7,560 nt of DNA from an uncultured Collinsella sp. (GTDB lineage Bacteria; Actinomycetota; Coriobacteriia; Coriobacteriales; Coriobacteriaceae): positions 1 through 7,560 of the forward strand of contig CABRZY010000082.1 of NCBI GenBank assembly GCA_902475475.1. The letters run 5' to 3'. Below, piece by piece: positions 5,705 through 7,560 of this stretch. Below the pieces are notes generated by a model. The model was not told the origin of the DNA. It worked only from the letters and a program-made list of their open reading frames with translations, and did no database searches. Made by a program: the position numbers and the translations under genes. Positions within the stretch are counted from its first letter, which is position 1. Each line of letters opens with the position of its first letter.

Positions 5705-7031
5705 CCTTTTGCTCCTTCTTCCTAAAGAAGAGTCGAATGGGCGTGCCGGCAAAATCGAAGGTCGAGCGCATGCGGTTCTCCACATAGCGCTGGTAGGTGT
5801 CGTTGACCAGATCGCTGTGGTTGACGAAGAACGTGAACGTCGGCGGGTTGACGCCCGTCTGGGTCACGTAGTGCATGCGCAGGCGGCGCTTGCCGTCCAC
5901 CACGGTATGACCGAACTCGCGCAGGTCGGTGAGGAACGTGTTGAGGCGCGAGGTGCTGATCTTTTGCGAGCGCGTCTTCTCGGCGGCGTCGACCATCGCC
6001 CAGATCTTCTCGACGCTGCGGCCGGTCAGGGCAGAGATGCGCAGGTACTGGGCCCAGGGGGCCATGACGCCCAGACGGCGGTCGATGGTCTCCATGCAGG
6101 CCTCGCGCTTGCGATCGTCGTCGAGCAGGTCCCACTTGTTGAGTAGCACCACGATGGCGCAGCCGCGCTCGATGGCCAAGCCCATGACCTTCTGGTCCTG
6201 CTCGGTAACGCCCACGGAGGCGTCGACGACGAGCAGCGCCACGTCGGCACGGTCGATGGCGCGCAGGCCGCGGACCATGGAGTAGTACTCGATGTTCTCG
6301 TACACGGTGCTCTTCTTGCGAATGCCCGCGGTGTCGACCATGCGGTAGTGCTTGCCGTTGCGCTCCACGACCGTATCGATGGCGTCGCGCGTGGTGCCGG
6401 CGATGTTGGACACGATGGAGCGGTCGGCACCCAGGATGCGGTTGAACAGCGAGGACTTACCGGCGTTGGGGCGGCCGATGATGGCGACGTTCAGTGCATC
6501 GGGGAACTCGTCGGCGACCTCGTCCTCTTCCTCGGGGAGCAGGGCCACGATGTCGTCGAGCAGGTCGCCCGTGCCATGGCCGTGAAGGGCCGAGAGCGGC
6601 GTGGGCTCACCGATGCCGAGCGAATAGAACTCCCAGATGCTGTCGTTCTCGCGATCGGGGTTGTCGAGCTTGTTCACCAGTAGAAAGACCGGCTTGTCGC
6701 AGCGCTTGAGCATGCGGGCGACCGACTCGTCCTCCTCGGTGACGCCAGTGCGGCCGTCGACCACAAACAGGATGACGGCGGCCTCCTCGGCGGCGGCGAG
6801 TGCCTGGTCGCGGATGGACGTGGCAAAGACGTCGTCGCTCTTAAGCGGCTCGATACCGCCCGTGTCGACGATGGTGAACTCACGGCCATTCCAATCGGCC
6901 GTGTGGTACGAGCGGTCGCGCGTAACGCCGCGGGACTCGTGGACGATGGCGTCCGAGGTCTGGGCCAGGCGGTTAACGAGCGTGGACTTGCCCACGTTGG
7001 GGCGTCCGACGACGGCGACGATAGGTTTCAT
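5697..7031 (-). CDS. der: Ribosome assembly GTPase Der (EngA), two G domains
   Basis: An essential tandem GTPase acting in maturation of the 50S ribosomal subunit. At 444 residues it has the normal length. The first G domain shows VVGRPNVGKST (7-17), RGVTRDR (34-40, switch I Thr), DTGGIE (56-61) and NKLD (120-123). An acidic linker (about 166-178) leads to the second G domain: IIGRPNAGKSS (184-194), AGTTRDAIDT (211-220), DTAGIRKK (233-240) and NKWD (298-301). The C-terminal KH-like domain (about 350-437) includes NPPTFTFFVNH (395-405) and ENRMRSTFDFAGTPIRLFFR (418-437). The frame is open 57 codons further upstream, but that extension reads through the 3' end of the preceding gene. ATG at 7031 is chosen for AAAGGAG (7037-7043) 5 bases upstream and for starting directly at the first beta strand (MKPIVAVVGRPN). 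All GTP-binding motifs are intact. Confidence 0.98.
   Translation of the reverse strand: MKPIVAVVGRPNVGKSTLVNRLAQTSDAIVHESRGVTRDRSYHTADWNGREFTIVDTGGIEPLKSDDVFATSIRDQALAAAEEAAVILFVVDGRTGVTEEDESVARMLKRCDKPVFLLVNKLDNPDRENDSIWEFYSLGIGEPTPLSALHGHGTGDLLDDIVALLPEEEDEVADEFPDALNVAIIGRPNAGKSSLFNRILGADRSIVSNIAGTTRDAIDTVVERNGKHYRMVDTAGIRKKSTVYENIEYYSMVRGLRAIDRADVALLVVDASVGVTEQDQKVMGLAIERGCAIVVLLNKWDLLDDDRKREACMETIDRRLGVMAPWAQYLRISALTGRSVEKIWAMVDAAEKTRSQKISTSRLNTFLTDLREFGHTVVDGKRRLRMHYVTQTGVNPPTFTFFVNHSDLVNDTYQRYVENRMRSTFDFAGTPIRLFFRKKEQKDA
5712..5717 (-). promoter_or_regulatory. Shine-Dalgarno site deciding the plsY start
   Basis: AAGGAG lies 7 bases before the ATG at 5704 and is embedded in the last codons of der (the RKKEQKDA region). 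It selects this ATG over the upstream in-frame ATG at 5785, which would add 27 residues encoded entirely inside der and without a hydrophobic character. Confidence 0.85.
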
Positions 7032-7036
7032 CTGCA

Positions 7037-7043
7037 CTCCTTT
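7037..7043 (-). promoter_or_regulatory. Shine-Dalgarno site deciding the der start
   Basis: AAAGGAG lies 5 bases before the ATG at 7031 and overlaps the stop codon of the DUF512 gene. It argues against the longer open frame that begins at 7202. The overlap means ribosomes finishing the upstream gene pass over this site, so coupled translation is plausible. Confidence 0.85.
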
Positions 7044-7560
7044 AATGGGTAGGGTCAGTGGAAGTGTTAGAGTCGGCAGGCACAATGCCAAGGAAGTGCT
7101 CCAGGGTATCGAGCAGCTCATGCGGCATGGTCGACACCACATGAACCTCGGCGCCGCGACTGGTAAGGCTTGCGAGTAAATCGTCACGATGATACTCGTC
7201 AAGCGTCATGCCGTCAGCGTTGAACATGAGCTTAGGCACAAAGAGCATAACCCCCGACAGGTCTTGGGGCAGCTGCTCCAGAATGTCACACGCGACGATG
7301 AGGCCGGTCACGTCCACGTTGCCGCCAAAGTAGCGGTTCTTGATGGCTGTGACAGTGCCGGCGAGACCATGCGGCGACTCCACAAAGCGGGCCACCGTGT
7401 CGCGTGCGCTGGCGCCCGAGAGGCACAGCAGGTGTTGGCTGCGGGCGGCGATGCCAGCGCGGACGCGGGCCAGACGCTCGGCGTCGGCGGCAAGCACGTC
7501 GTCGGTCTCGTCCAGATACGAGCGGATCATGCCAATGCCGTCGTAGTACTGCGGGTAACC
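7042..7560 (-). CDS. DUF512 family protein, C-terminal part; 5' end beyond window
   Basis: The last 172 residues of a DUF512 protein; the reading frame is still open at the right edge. Full-length members usually carry an N-terminal PDZ-like domain and a radical-SAM-like region before DUF512, but none of that is visible here. What can be seen is YPQYYDGIGMIRSY at the edge, matching the family's FPQ...NGIGM(V/I)R region. It is followed by LLCLSGASARDTV, NRYFGGNVDVTGLIVACDI (the FFG..V.V.GLL..DI signature), GVMLFVPKLMFNADGMTLDEY (the LIPxxMLR...FLDD region, here lacking Arg) and a final Val/Leu-rich segment. The tail SNTSTDPTH is short and polar. The stop TAA (7042-7044) overlaps the Shine-Dalgarno site of der, which starts 10 bases later. 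DUF512 genes directly before der are common in Gram-positive bacteria, which supports the call. Biochemical function is unknown. Confidence 0.87.
   Translation of the reverse strand, partial: GYPQYYDGIGMIRSYLDETDDVLAADAERLARVRAGIAARSQHLLCLSGASARDTVARFVESPHGLAGTVTAIKNRYFGGNVDVTGLIVACDILEQLPQDLSGVMLFVPKLMFNADGMTLDEYHRDDLLASLTSRGAEVHVVSTMPHELLDTLEHFLGIVPADSNTSTDPTH

Noticed and set aside
4187..5725. A 512-codon open frame on the plus strand opposite gpsA and plsY
   Set aside because: It lies entirely antisense to two genes with intact motifs. Its translation is rich in Gly, Ala, Asp, His and Arg with no recognisable domain, which is typical of the open antisense frames produced by GC-rich coding sequence.
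5705..5785. Upstream extension of plsY by 27 codons to an ATG at 5785
   Set aside because: The added residues are Arg/Pro-rich and lie within der. The ATG at 5704 has AAGGAG at good spacing and begins with the first membrane segment.
7032..7202. Upstream extension of der by 57 codons to an ATG at 7202
   Set aside because: The extension overlaps the coding end of the DUF512 gene in another frame, has no family similarity, and the ATG at 7031 has a strong ribosome site and begins at the first G-domain strand.

Overview
This 7,560-base window is GC-rich bacterial chromosome, densely packed with housekeeping genes. Every gene lies on the minus strand, so transcription runs from high to low coordinates. 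Nine protein genes cover nearly the whole window. The first (DUF512 protein) is cut by the right edge and the last (coaBC) by the left edge. The gene order, the strong Shine-Dalgarno sites and the protein sequences suggest a high-GC Gram-positive, most likely an actinobacterium of the class Coriobacteriia (Collinsella/Olsenella-like). That assignment is inference from style and gene order; there is no rRNA marker here.

In transcription order the genes are: C-terminal part of a DUF512 protein (7560-7042), der ribosome-assembly GTPase (7031-5697), plsY acyl-phosphate:glycerol-3-phosphate acyltransferase (5704-5021), gpsA glycerol-3-phosphate dehydrogenase (5011-4004), rpe ribulose-phosphate 3-epimerase (3985-3314), a NifS/IscS-type cysteine desulfurase (3307-2129), a Nif3-family dinuclear-metal protein (2132-1323), a coiled-coil protein with a C-terminal zinc ribbon (1326-607), and the decarboxylase half of coaBC (606-1). 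Neighbouring genes are at most 18 bases apart, or overlap by 4 to 8 bases. This looks like one polycistronic unit with translational coupling at several joins. I see no promoter, terminator, RNA gene, repeat, mobile element or CRISPR array, and no gene-free stretch longer than 18 bases.

Several genes connect functionally. GpsA makes the sn-glycerol-3-phosphate that PlsY acylates, the first committed step of membrane phospholipid synthesis in bacteria that use the PlsX/PlsY route. CoaBC makes 4'-phosphopantetheine, the precursor of CoA and of the acyl-carrier-protein arm, and its ligase half consumes cysteine. The cysteine desulfurase also consumes cysteine, to supply sulfur for Fe-S clusters or thiolated cofactors and tRNA. 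Der supports 50S ribosome maturation. Rpe serves the pentose phosphate pathway. Nif3 and the zinc-ribbon protein are a recurrent but poorly understood pair.

This is an ordinary core-genome region. I found no convincing new system. The observations most worth a second look are the incomplete first knuckle of the zinc-ribbon protein, the cysteine desulfurase with no visible scaffold partner and an altered loop after its PLP lysine, and the tight packing of the gene string.
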